NCBI GenBank assembly: GCA_050084515.1
Contig: CM114272.1
Location: 3,162,001-3,226,000 of the forward strand
Direction: 5' to 3'
DNA: 64,000 bases
Source of the DNA: Blasia pusilla
Taxonomy: Eukaryota; Marchantiophyta; Marchantiopsida; Blasiales
Shown here: positions 33,790-42,474 of the stretch, piece by piece
Position numbering within the stretch: position 1 is the stretch's first letter
How the letters are laid out: the number at the start of each line of letters is the position of its first letter
Notes under the pieces: generated by a model
What the model saw: only the letters and a program-made list of their open reading frames with translations
Told to the model about the DNA's origin: nothing
Databases searched by the model: none
Position numbers and translations under genes: made by a program

Positions 33790-34667
33790 TTATTTCTTTG
33801 ACTCCTGAGTTATTTTCGTTCCCTTCTAACATTGCCGCGTTGCTGTGGATTGAACGTTCATGAAAATGCCCCTCGCCCCAACACAAGTGGGAGAAAGTGT
33901 TCATTCCTCTTGGAGGTCGTCACAAGCATGCCAACGAATTTCACTTGTGGAGGCATGCCAACAAGACCAGGCAAGAGCAATGCTACAGTCTGCAGCATCT
34001 CATATCTTTCTCACAAAAGGCATAACAAAAGGAAAAGGGTCGTCGATCTACGAGCTCTATGTCAGGGCGGCTGTGAGCTATGGTGATGAAAAATTGTATG
34101 TCGAAGCCTTCAACCGGTGCGTAGCTGGAACTCCACTCGAGCAAGACGTATACATTGGTGGGGATATTCGTGGGCAGGTTTCAAGACGTCCCATACAGAT
34201 GGTGGTAGAGCAGTCCGAACGAGACTCGTGGAGACCAGATAAGTATCTTGACTTCAGGCAGGTGAAGAGGTAGCATTGAGGAACAAATCTGGTGATTGAT
34301 TTGGATGAGGAAATTACACCGCCCAGGTATTCGGGGACCCCGGACCCGTCCCAAATCCGTGATGGAGTTACTTCTCCAAAATCATTGAATGTTTTATTTC
34401 AAAAGCCCTCCGCTGCTAGAAGTTCGCAACATCCTATCGCTAGGGTGGTTCAACAATATGGGATTCCGGTAATGGAGGTGGATTGCAACCTAAAACGGTG
34501 GCATATATCTCAGAGCAACCAGGGCGTGGACCCCCTGCAGGCGGATCGATGGCATTAGGAGAGCATGCGGCACTTTCCTAAATAAGAACTGTACAAGGAC
34601 TGGACGACCTCTGCCTGGGTTTTGGGGACTCAAAACCTTTGATCGTTTCACGAGGACCGGGGATTAA

Positions 34668-35456
34668 TTGAAGTACTTCTTCTGCCCAAATGAATCTTGC
34701 GCTTTCCGGAAGTCTTATCCGACTGCCATTGGAGCTCCCGGGAATACCCCCACAATTTGGCCCATCGCCGCAGGCACGAACTGCACTCAAGACGAAGTGG
34801 ACAATCTTACAAGTGTCGGTTTCAGACTCGTAGACGGGGGAAGTTCGGAGCATGTTCGCATTACAGAGACCTTCGCATTTCGTATTCATCCCAAGATTGA
34901 TGTCAACATGTACTCGGAGAAGGTGGATGATCTCAATCCATTATTTCTGTTTGAGTCTAGAAATGGGGTGAAGAGAAACAGAATGTGCAGGCCAACGGTG
35001 GAGAGAGCAAAGCGAATTGCATCAGCTTGGGAGGCAAAAATGGAGATCATTGCCACGAAAGATGTCTTGAGTGGCAATGGAATAGGAAGGATGTATTGGG
35101 TCAGGAACAACACTGTAAATTCAAGTGTCATAGGGGTGTATGTGGTGCACATCTGTTGCTTTCCCACATGTTCATGTGATGACTTTGTCCAAAGAGAGAC
35201 AAGTGGCAAAAGGTATTTCCCTTGTAAGCACATGTACTATGTGTTGCTGGTAGTTTTAAGAGAGTCGGAGGTAGGAGTAGGAATCCACCAACCAATTCTG
35301 TCCCTCAAAGAAGTTCGAAGTATTTTAAACAAACCACTTTTGAGGATGCAAAATGAGGTTTTAGATTGTACTTTTATTTTTCTCTCAACCCTCACTTCAA
35401 GCTTGAACTCTATCCAGCCTCGGGCAAATGACAGATTTTTTCCACACCTTGGATGA
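34668..35456 (+). CDS. Transposase C-terminal exon with SWIM finger
   Basis: This is the longest intact segment of the transposase. It includes RMCRPTVERAKRIASAWEAK, then VYVVHICCFPTCSCDDFVQR and KRYFPCKHMYYVLLVVL. CSC followed after 14 residues by CKH is the SWIM zinc-finger pattern (CxC-x(n)-CxH). It then runs to a natural stop 280 bases before the right terminal repeat. The presumed first codon is not ATG in a clear context, so I treat this as the last exon. Confidence 0.65.
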   Translation: MKYFFCPNESCAFRKSYPTAIGAPGNTPTIWPIAAGTNCTQDEVDNLTSVGFRLVDGGSSEHVRITETFAFRIHPKIDVNMYSEKVDDLNPLFLFESRNGVKRNRMCRPTVERAKRIASAWEAKMEIIATKDVLSGNGIGRMYWVRNNTVNSSVIGVYVVHICCFPTCSCDDFVQRETSGKRYFPCKHMYYVLLVVLRESEVGVGIHQPILSLKEVRSILNKPLLRMQNEVLDCTFIFLSTLTSSLNSIQPRANDRFFPHLG

Positions 35457-35609
35457 AAAAGTGATTGGTTCCACACTTATGATTCCACTACTTTTTCAGA
35501 ATTCTAAATTTTGTGCAATTTGCAACTCGTCGGACTTAGAGGGGGTTGCCAAAATATGGAAGAGGAAAAAAAAACTGTGGGACTGCTTAATATATGAACA
35601 AAAAGTGCA

Positions 35610-35730
35610 AAAAATTTCAAACAAAAATTTTCCTCTCTTCAACCCAACGGAAACTCTCTTCAAAAAAAAGTATCTATTTCGGTTTACCCTAGTTTCCTCT
35701 CTCCTCTCTCCTCTCTTCCTCTCCTCTTAC
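35610..35730 (-). repeat. Right terminal inverted repeat of the DNA transposon
   Basis: The pyrimidine-rich end, reading CTCTCTCCTCTCTTCCTCTC then CTCTTAC, is complementary to the left terminus. About ten more bases (CGCTCCTCGT) separate it from the candidate target duplication, so the exact end is uncertain. Confidence 0.6.
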
Positions 35731-36085
35731 CGCTCCTCGTGTGAGAGCGGTTGCTTCTATTTCTGAGGCTTCACGATGTCATGTTTTGGGTGAGGCCATG
35801 GACCTGAATTGTTTGACTTGGATTTCGAGTCTTGGTATGGCCGAGCATCGTCGACTTCGGACTATGTCTGTGGGTCTTCCACCCCTTGTAATGAGCTAGA
35901 TGGCTACCGGGACGGTAGAGGCATCGGCTGGGGGCGAGGAGAGTAGTATTTTGCATCCTTGGAGTAAATGGGATGTAATGGCTGGGCATGTGTAGTTGGT
36001 TGCTCATGCTGGTGGAGGAGTTATTTGCTCAGATGATGGTGTAGTTAAGGGTGTACCATCTTGTGAGGGGGTTGCGTAGCAGCCA

Positions 36086-37204
36086 ATGGCATCGTCCTCT
36101 CCCTCTAGTGTGCTAGTGGAGGAGACTTGGGAGCCATTACTTGGGCCCCAGCTTACGGGAGGTGAGAAACGACGCTTGACAGAGTTCCTACGTGCTTATA
36201 GGAGTTGTTTTGCCTTTAGCATGAAGGAGTTGGGTTCTCTGGTTGGACCCGATATACGGATTGATTTGGCTAGTGATACGCCAATCTTCCGTCGTCCCTA
36301 CCGATATAGTGATATGGAGAGGGACCTGATTCTGAGTAGGACGTTGGACCTTTTGGAGGTTGGATTAGTGGAGTTGTCGCATGGAGAGTATGCATCAGCC
36401 ACTGTCATGCCAACTAAAAAGGATATGCATGGCAACTACACGGATAGGCGGATGTGTGGAGATTACCGTCCTATCAATCGGCAAACCAAGGCTGATCGGT
36501 ATGCCATGCCCACACTTGAGGAGATCTTTGATGTGATGGAACAGGCAAAGATTTTCAGTACTTTGGATCTTCGGGCAGGATACCATCAATTGCCAATTTG
36601 GGAGAGTGACAAGGCCAAGACAACATTTTGGGGTGTCAACTCTCATGGCAAGGATTGTTTGTACTAGTGGAAATTCTTACCCTTTGGGTTGAAGAATGCA
36701 CTTGCCGAGTTTCAGAGAGTGATGGATAGGATCCTAGGAGGGTTGGATTTTGTTCGGTGGTACATTGATGATATCTTGGTGTTCAGTAACGCGGTGGAGG
36801 AGCATCAGATACATTTGCAGATGGTGTTTGAGCGGTTGAAAGCTCAGGGTCTACGTTTGCATCCAGGAAAGTGTAAGTTCTTCCATGAGGATGTTGAGTA
36901 CTTGGGTCATGCGATCTATCCAGGTGGTTTGGGAGTTCAGCAAGCAAAGGTGGAGGCTATTGCACTTATTCCGCGTTCGGTAGATGTGAGTAGAGTTCGG
37001 GCATTCATGGGATTGGCAAACTACTATCGGAGGTATGTGAAGAGATTTAGTGCTATGGCAAAGCCTTTGAACCAATTGTTGAAATCAGATCAAGAGTGGC
37101 ATTGGGGAGATGATCAGGAGAGAGCTTTTGTGGAGCTTAAGGCCCAGTTGGTGGCGGCGCCTATCTTGAGGAGACCTATCAGAGGGCGCCCATTTCGATT
37201 TACA
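36086..37204 (+). pseudogene. Reverse transcriptase of the DNMT retrotransposon
   Basis: RT motifs appear in order: the priming-loop region IFRRPYRYSDMERDLI, then CGDYRPINRQTKADRYAMP, FSTLDLRAGYHQLPIW with the first catalytic Asp (about 36555-36602), FLPFGLKNALAEFQRVMD, the active-site YIDDILVFS (about 36760-36786), and LHPGKCKFFHEDVEYLGH. The thumb and connection to RNase H follow, to RRPIRGRPF. One in-frame TAG at 36665 (LY*WKF) falls where Ty3/gypsy enzymes normally have Gln, so it looks like CAG to TAG. The rest of the domain is intact. It copies element RNA into DNA in the particle. Confidence 0.88.
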
Positions 37205-37595
37205 TAACGATTGGAGTAGGTTGGGCCTTGGAGCGGTGTTAACACAACATGATGATGAGCACATGGAGTTTGTGGTGGCCTATGCAAGTCGTTCGAATAA
37301 TGCAACGGAGTCACGCTATAGTTCATATGAGGGAGAGTGCTTGGCAGTAGTGTGGGCTGTGGCACACTTTAGGTGTTACTTGTTTGGCACACAGTTTACC
37401 CTTGTTACTGATCACCAGCCGCTCAAGTGGTTGATGGAGTTTGACAAGCTCACAGGGAAGCTTGCACGGTGGGCTCTTATCTTACAAGAGTATGACTTCC
37501 AAGTGGTACATAGACCTGGAGTTGCCAACCTTGATGTTGATGGGTTGAGTAGGAACCCATGTACTAGCCAAGAGGATACAACTGGGGCTAGATAG
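37205..37595 (+). CDS. RNase H domain of the DNMT retrotransposon
   Basis: It enters by a frameshift near 37205 (the reading HNDWSRLGLGAVL begins one frame off the RT). The core segments are GLGAVLTQHDDEHMEFVVAY, SRYSSYEGECLAVVWAVAHF with the catalytic Glu, FTLVTDHQPLKWLM with the catalytic Asp, and VVHRPGVANLDVDGLSR with the terminal Asp. These are the standard Ty3/gypsy RNase H landmarks. The stop is at 37593. Confidence 0.85.
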
Positions 37596-37616
37596 CATGG
37601 CGAGGTTGATGAGGAG

Positions 37617-38927
37617 ATGGTGCCAGGTTGGCATGCATCCGCCTTTTTATGTTGGTTAGGGGTGGCCTCTTGTATGGAGGATCACATGATATCTTACTCT
37701 AGTCAGAGGGTAGATGGCCAACCTTCAGATCCTAAGGTTGGAGATGGTGGTACGGATGAGCGTGATATTCATGATGATGCGTTGGTGTTGGAGTTCCTAT
37801 GGACCAGTAGGGTGCCAGGCATAGTGAGTGCCAAGGAGCGAGACCGTGTTCTTCAACGTGCTAAGAGGTATCGATTGGAAGGAACACATATTCTCCGCGT
37901 GTGGGAGGATGGTAGAGTACGAGTAGTGCCACATTTGGCTCATAGAGAGCGCATTGTGCGACATGCCCATGAGGAGTTGGGACATTTTGGGGTAAAGCGT
38001 ACGTATAGCTTACTCCTTGGCCAATATTGGTGGCGTGGGATGCATACTCAGGTGCAGCAGTTGATGTCACGTTGTATGGTTTGTGACCGGGTGAGGGCAT
38101 CATTCAATGCCCCTACACCACAATTACACCCCTTGCCTATTATGGGGTTGGGTTACCGTTGGAGTGTGGACTTTGCGGGACCGTTACCGTTGACTGTACG
38201 ACATCATCGATATGTGTTGATGATGGTGGAGCACTTCTCCAAGTGGATTGAGTTGGTGGCATTACTGGACAAGGCAAGTGAGGGAACAGTGTATGCGTTT
38301 CTTGATAGAGTGCTTAGTCATTTTGGTGCACCAGCTGAAGTCTTTGACCGACGCGGGTCTGAGTTTTGTGGTGAGTTTCAGGTCTTGTGTGACAAGGCGT
38401 TGATTGATCATCGGACCATGTCTCGAGATCATCTTGAGGCGGATGGTTTGGCTGAGCATGTGGTTTAGACGGTGAAGAGGGCATTGCGCAAGTATGGCCT
38501 ACAGAAGGGGCATCTTGGAGACTGGGATATTCAATTGCCATGGTTAGCCATGGGGTATAGGTTCAGTCGCCAAGCATCCTTGGCTTCCTTCTCACCTTAT
38601 TTTCTGTTATATGGCCGAGATCCAGACTTGCCTACAGCAATTTGTCAGAAGTCTAGTAAGGTGGTGAACCTTGATGATCTAGAGATGTGGATGAGAGTGT
38701 GTTCTCAGCGGGCGGAGCTCTTTCGAAGAGTTATGCCAACAACCTTTGAGAATCTTGCCATTGCTCAACACAGGGATACGTTGCGGTATGCAACCATTTG
38801 GGGTGGAGATTATCGACCATCAATTCGTAGGTTCCATGTCGGGGACTATGTCTATTTGCTGCAGATTGCACCGACAATATTGGATGTGACGGCAGGCCGC
38901 ACTATTTTACGGGTGCGCGAGGTGTAA
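37617..38927 (+). pseudogene. DDE integrase of the DNMT retrotransposon
   Basis: The N-terminal HHCC zinc module shows HAHEELGHFGVKRTYSLLL, then CMVCDRV (about 37960-38091). The catalytic core shows WSVDFAGPLP (first Asp, about 38161), VFDRRGSEFCGEF (second Asp, about 38341) and ADGLAEHVV (Glu, about 38450). A TAG at 38466 follows directly, where relatives read VVQTVKRAL, so it is probably CAG to TAG. The frame then continues to a TAA at 38925. Downstream there is a basic C-terminal domain, without an obvious chromodomain. It would insert the DNA copy into the genome. Confidence 0.86.
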
Positions 38928-39206
38928 GCTTCTGGAGTTCTCATGTTGGAGGGTCGTGATGGAGTTGTTTGGAAGGACCATGTGCGTAATTGTGTGCCAT
39001 GTCATCTTCCAAATGTGGATGGTATTGTTGACCCAAGCTTAGCCATGTTACGTGCTAGCTTGAGATGCATGTTGTGTGGGTCTGCTGGTAACACAGCCCG
39101 TATGTTGGTGTATGATCGGTGTTCTAGGGGTTGGCACATGATGTGTTTGACTCCACGTATGGATGTTGTTCCTACTAGAAGGTGGGTTTGTCCTCGATGT
39201 ACTTAG
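38928..39206 (+). CDS. PHD-like zinc finger at the end of pol
   Basis: After LEGRDGVVWKDHVRNCVPCH the same frame as integrase runs into CMLCGSAGNTARMLVYDRCS, then RGWHMMCLTPRMDVVPTRRW and VCPRC. The spacing is that of a PHD finger: C-x2-C, x-ML-x-(C)D-x-C, G-W-H-x2-C-L, a P-rich turn, W-x-C-x2-C. The third ligand, normally Cys before Asp, is Tyr here (VYDRC), a one-base change from Cys, so this copy may not bind zinc. PHD fingers read histone H3 tails; in an integrase tail it could steer insertion to particular chromatin, as chromodomains do in other Ty3/gypsy elements. That role is inference. Confidence 0.75.
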   Translation, partial: ASGVLMLEGRDGVVWKDHVRNCVPCHLPNVDGIVDPSLAMLRASLRCMLCGSAGNTARMLVYDRCSRGWHMMCLTPRMDVVPTRRWVCPRCT

Positions 39207-39379
39207 GAGAGGTAGATGACTTGATCTTTGCATGATATGGATTATAGATGTGCGACTAACGATGGGGCAACCTAGCACCCGGCCTTCTGATTCGGGCACC
39301 CAAGAAGGTGTATAGCATGTAGTAGATTTATAGGGCTACCTCGGAGTTAGAGGGACCTAACCGCCAGTTAGGGGGCGAG

Positions 39380-39484
39380 TTGTGGTACACTTGTGTTTGT
39401 GGATGCTCTCGTCTATGTTATGTATGTATGTGAGTATGGTATGTTAGCGATGTATGTTGTATGACGATGTGGATTCGCACGACA
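39380..39484 (+). repeat. Terminal repeat B1
   Basis: It starts TGTGGTACACTTGTGTTTGT immediately after a purine tract (AGGGGGCGAG), which could be the polypurine tract. It ends ATTCGCACGACA. It is followed after three bases by A2. It is repeated as B2 at 39856-39988, with a small internal expansion there. Confidence 0.85.
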
Positions 39485-39487
39485 GCA

Positions 39488-39854
39488 GTCATGACCATAC
39501 GGATTATGTCGTAGAGTATAGTGTGCTAGTAGAGGCTATTCCTTATGTAAGACCGTAGTGGCTTGGTAGAGATGCGGTTTCATACATAGGGTTGGGGGTT
39601 AGTAAGTTGGGGGTGACTTTCCCAGTAGGGCCCGCTCTTAGGTTGGAGGATATAAGGTGGAGTGCACTCAAAGAACAGTCAATTCTTTGAGTTGAGCCTG
39701 TTGCGTTGGGAGTTAGGCTTGGTAATGAGTAGAGCTCTTGGCTATGGTGTTTCCCGCAAGCTTTGACCTAGATTCTCCCATCGTGGAGTGGATTTGGCTC
39801 GATTGTATGTGATTGTATACGTATTTTATGACAGTAGGTTTTTCACGGATTTCA
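39488..39854 (+). repeat. Terminal repeat A2
   Basis: This is the right-hand copy of A1, with the same ends (GTCATGACC to GGATTTCA). B1 plus A2 together (39380-39854, about 475 bases) begin TG and end CA, as a full LTR would. The 62-codon ORF across 39788-39976 is a chance frame. Confidence 0.85.
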
Positions 39855-39855
39855 G

Positions 39856-39988
39856 TTGTGGTACACTTGTGTTTGTGGATGCTCTCGTTATGTTATGTAT
39901 GTATGTTTGTGAGTATGTCAGCGATGGATGTTGTATGACGATGTATGTCAGCGATGGATGTTGTATGACGATGTAGATTCGCACGACA
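39856..39988 (+). repeat. Terminal repeat B2
   Basis: It is a second copy of B beginning TGTGGTACACTTGTG and ending GATTCGCACGACA, where homology stops. The phrase ATGTCAGCGATGGATGTTGT is duplicated in tandem within it. The outer boundary abuts TTGAC, matching TTGAT before A1 at 4 of 5 positions. Confidence 0.8.
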
Positions 39989-39994
39989 TTGACG

Positions 39995-40980
39995 TCGCGA
40001 ACTTACTACTTAGCCTACAACACTTTGATTACTTCATGAAAGTTATCTCATAAAAGGGTTTAGTCTCTAATGTTTGGATTTCAGGGTGTTTGAGTAATAG
40101 TTAAAGATAAATATGTTTAGATTTCCACTTTTCGAGACACAATTATTGTAAGTTTTAGTTTAATTCTCAAGATTAGCGAAGAGGAGGGAAGGGTCAACTT
40201 GCTTTGAACATAACTTCCAATTTTGGCAATGTAAGTGAAACCTGGAAACCTAAATGTTTCCAAAATATCTCGTCATCCGCATAAAATTCCATCGTATACT
40301 AGAGCAACATGTGCCCATCCTAGTGTGGAGAAGTTGATTTTCCATTTTTGTAAGGTTAGTAACTTGTAAGGTAAACACCTCGTATAATTTAAACATACGA
40401 TGTCTATTAGATTCTTTTATGCTCAGAGTTTACGCTTTTCAATTTGGAACTACCGTGGTAAACTAGAATTAAGAATTCTGTTTTCTAATTTTGTTAGCAC
40501 GTCGTTATGATTTTTTGAATGGTACTAACCTGAAGTAGTCCATAATCATGGTTAAGAAGGAGATTCTTACCCGAATAAGGGTCAGAGGCACTTTGATCAG
40601 AGATCAACGAGTGCCTCATAGTTTCAATTCTGTATAGGCAATTGTGTGGGGTTATGGGATGAACTTTAGAGTTATGGTTATTCAAGGCGTGTAAGTCAGA
40701 TCGTAAAACTTGCAAGGAAGGAGAGAAAAATTCTAAATAGGATGCAATCAATAGGTTATAGTATCATTCCTAATGATACGTACTTGTTGTTGCATCTTTT
40801 GGACGTTCATAGCAAGGAAATCTAACATGTCGATGTTACCCAATTGGTTGACAATATTTATCGACCCAAATTGAATTCTGGAGTTGAGTGTCTTCCCAAT
40901 GATGTCCACAAGCTAGTTTCAAGAGGTCCAACTTCATCAAACATTCATCACATTTCTATGGTTTTTTAAGAGTTAATTTT
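39995..40980. other. AT-rich region, no gene seen
   Basis: This is right-flanking DNA of the retrotransposon insertion. Only short frames are present (for example minus 40494-40751), with no recognisable motif. Confidence 0.4.
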
Positions 40981-40984
40981 GTAG

Positions 40985-41580
40985 CTATCGAGTTCCTATC
41001 CCCGATATGAATTTAGTAATAATGCTACCAAAAGCCAAGAAGGTAGCACGAATTGTAGACTCGGCTTTAGAGATTGGAACTACTCTTATTCTCTCAGAGT
41101 CTAAAGTTGCCGAGCTTGATGCAAGGGAACCCCACAACTTATTGATTTTGCGACACCAATGGGTTAGGGGAGGAGTTCAAGGATAGTTATATTCTAAACT
41201 CCACTTTGAAAATCTTTCGCTTGGAGGTGAACGATTCTAAACTCACCCCTCTTGACATGAAAGCGAGGGAGCTTTATCAAGAGAGAGTAAATAAGCTAAT
41301 ATAAAGTCTACAAGGGATTAAAAAGCATCATTGCTAAGAATATAAAGAGTGGTATTGTTATCTCTTGTACATGCAATATTTCTAGAGCCTCCGAAAAATA
41401 TTGGGGTAATAATCTAGAAGTTGTACCCTTCGAAGAACATATAATGGATGGGTACTTGCGTGATGGTACAAAGATCTACTAGTGGGCAATTTTTGGTCAA
41501 CATATAGTAGTTGCATTCTATAAACTTTATAAGGTCATCAGGAATGATTTTCAGAAGTCTCACGTGTATAGTAGCATGGA
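40985..41580 (+). pseudogene. Unidentified decayed coding sequence
   Basis: Plus-strand pieces look protein-coding but are broken by stops and frame changes: VIMLPKAKKVARIVDSALEI with ESKVAELDAREPHNLL (about 41015-41160), STLKIFRLEVNDSKLTPLDM and KARELYQERVNKL (about 41200-41300), and EEHIMDGYLRDGTKIY (about 41432-41480). I do not recognise a family. It could be an old transposon remnant on the far side of the retrotransposon insertion from the ORF at 18575. Confidence 0.3.
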
Positions 41581-41590
41581 GGGAGATTAT

Positions 41591-41660
41591 AGGTATCTAA
41601 GGAATATTATAGAACCACCTTAGGTATCTTAGGAATATTATAGAACCACCTAAGGTATTG
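41591..41660 (+). repeat. Short tandem duplication with inverted character
   Basis: A 32-base unit containing GGAATATTATAGAACCACCT occurs twice in tandem. The junction reads ACCTTAGGTATCTTAGG, so the duplication also forms a small stem with CCTAAGGTA at its end. Confidence 0.7.
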
Positions 41661-42129
41661 TAAGGTCTTGTATTCATAAATGCATATGCCATCAAGGTGA
41701 AAACTTTGATAAGGATGCACATAGCCACATTTTGGGCTCACATGTCGGATATCAAGTTGGCATCGGTTAAAAAGACTAGGAAGAGGAAGATTAAAGAAGT
41801 GGTGTTCAACATTTCTTTTCATTCAAGATAGCTATTGCACTACTATTCAAATTATATTCTTCCAATCAAATAGAAATGTCCACGATCTTAGTATCTAATT
41901 CAGTCGAAGCACATTCTCCTATTATTTTATTATTGAGTTCCATCTGTTATTCGGAACTGTGGACTATGTTAAAGGGACTCAAGAGTCATTTTGTTCCTAG
42001 CCACACGGAGATTAATATCTTCGCATACAAGTACTCTCCCACCACATGGAATGGAATATGTGACATGTTGTGATAGTTGCATACGACGAAGACGAAGGCA
42101 AACTCATGGTAGGAGATGGTCTCACTTAC

Positions 42130-42470
42130 TTTGAGTAGTAGTTGAGACATAAGAGGATCACACGGCTTCACGAAAAGAATGTGGTTCAAGTCGCATAAAA
42201 ACCCCTCAAATTAAGGGTACAAATTCTGCCAACATTTACTAGGAAACAAGAGTAAGTAGTGGTTGAGACATAAGAGGATCACATGGCTTCACGAAAAGAA
42301 TGTGGTTCAAGTCGCATAAAAACCCCTCAAAGTAAGGGTACATATTCAGCCAACATCTACTAGGAAACAAGATAAAGACTTGATTCACATAAAAACCCCT
42401 TAAATTAAGGGTACAAATTCCGCCAACATGTACTGGGAAACATGATAAAGACTTGATTCTCAAATCCTAC
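42130..42470 (+). repeat. 117-bp tandem repeat, about 2.7 copies
   Basis: Units beginning TTGAGACATAAGAGGATCAC at 42141 and 42261 share CGCATAAAAACCCCTCAAA and GCCAACAT...ACTAGGAAACA. A third unit lacking its first part follows (CATAAAAACCCCTTAAATTA). ORFs on the minus strand here repeat the same peptide and are not genes. Confidence 0.85.
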
Positions 42471-42474
42471 AGTG

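Larger units (their letters stand above)
31217..35456 (+). pseudogene. Mutator-like transposase with SWIM zinc finger, frame-disrupted
   Basis: In order: an N-terminal region with KHILVDELPPTYDGNCIF (31946-31999); a cysteine cluster C..C/C...CRSPAC (about 32145-32190) and CPHC near 32300; an HTHPVTDAIQRHI region near 32409; a DDE-type core with FDICYRVLNGWLTMGAHVYD (about 32877-32936) and KTIFVCEVKAED, then GFMADNAQPGWIAI (33068-33109) and an FHW (33158); a helical part ending WLSWWTVRMRQWGNF (to 33405); then after an interruption SIYELYVRAAVSYGD (about 34040) and a SWIM finger CSCDDFVQ...CKH (about 35169-35232). This matches the DDE-plus-SWIM plan of MULE/FAR1-type transposases. Frame changes near 32340-32400, 33003-33060 and 33160-33180 are indels or unrecognised introns. 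Confidence 0.62.
24630..35740. mobile_element. 11-kb Mutator-like DNA transposon with a ParB/methyltransferase passenger gene
   Basis: It splits the methyltransferase reading frame of the host retrotransposon, so its limits can be set within about 10 bases. Both ends carry a purine-rich inverted repeat (left GTAAGAGAGGAGAGGAAGAG at 24629; right the complement, ending CTCTTAC at 35730). More degenerate complementarity (AAACAAAAATTT near 24730-24745 and 35620-35632) extends it to over 100 bases. Flanking ATGAGAGAG (24621) and GTGAGAGCG (35741) match at 7 of 9 positions, consistent with a 9-bp Mutator-type duplication. Inside are a rightward transposase (31.2-35.5 kb) and a leftward multi-exon gene (30.0-26.3 kb). 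About 25 copies of a palindrome are confined to non-coding parts. Frameshifts in the transposase suggest this copy is dead, unless unrecognised introns remove them. Confidence 0.68.
23726..36030 (+). pseudogene. DNMT3-like cytosine-5 DNA methyltransferase, interrupted by an 11-kb insertion
   Basis: The first part (23726-about 24624) shows the C5-methyltransferase motifs in order: motif I VLDLFGGISTGLAGVLQAGI near 23750; motif IV PCQ in AGWPCQGHTRAGHG near 24008, the catalytic cysteine; motif VI MENV near 24150; motif VIII with AHRPRLWWTNL near 24265-24297; and the RAMGF region near 24570. Length and the AHR.R..W.N signature point to the DNMT3/DRM-type catalytic fold, not DNMT1. The remainder resumes after the insertion at about 35744, with SISEASRCHVLGEAMDLN near 35760-35812. 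In-frame stops lie at 23834 (TGA), 24248 (TGA) and 24539 (TAG). A large target-recognition domain is not obvious. Expected role is de novo cytosine methylation by or for the element; this copy cannot be functional. Confidence 0.82.
19014..39988 (+). mobile_element. Ty3/gypsy-type retrotransposon carrying a DNMT3-like gene and PHD-like finger (decayed)
   Basis: The order along the plus strand is terminal repeat A1, a 1.5-kb leader, gag with zinc knuckles, aspartic protease, DNMT3-like cytosine methyltransferase, reverse transcriptase, RNase H, integrase, PHD-like finger, then B1-A2-B2 terminal repeats. RT before integrase places it in the Ty3/gypsy order. Possible 5-bp target duplications are TTGAT at 19009-19013 and TTGAC at 39989-39993. 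An 11-kb DNA transposon (about 24630-35740) is nested inside the methyltransferase. In-frame stops and frameshifts show that this copy is not autonomous. Retrotransposons that have captured cytosine methyltransferases have been reported in a few algal lineages; this looks like a member of that type of element. Confidence 0.8.

Noticed and set aside
19788-39976. Calling A1 and A2 as two ordinary complete LTRs
   Set aside because: B segments are present only on the right, on both sides of A2, and homology ends sharply at A1's borders, so a simple two-LTR model does not fit.
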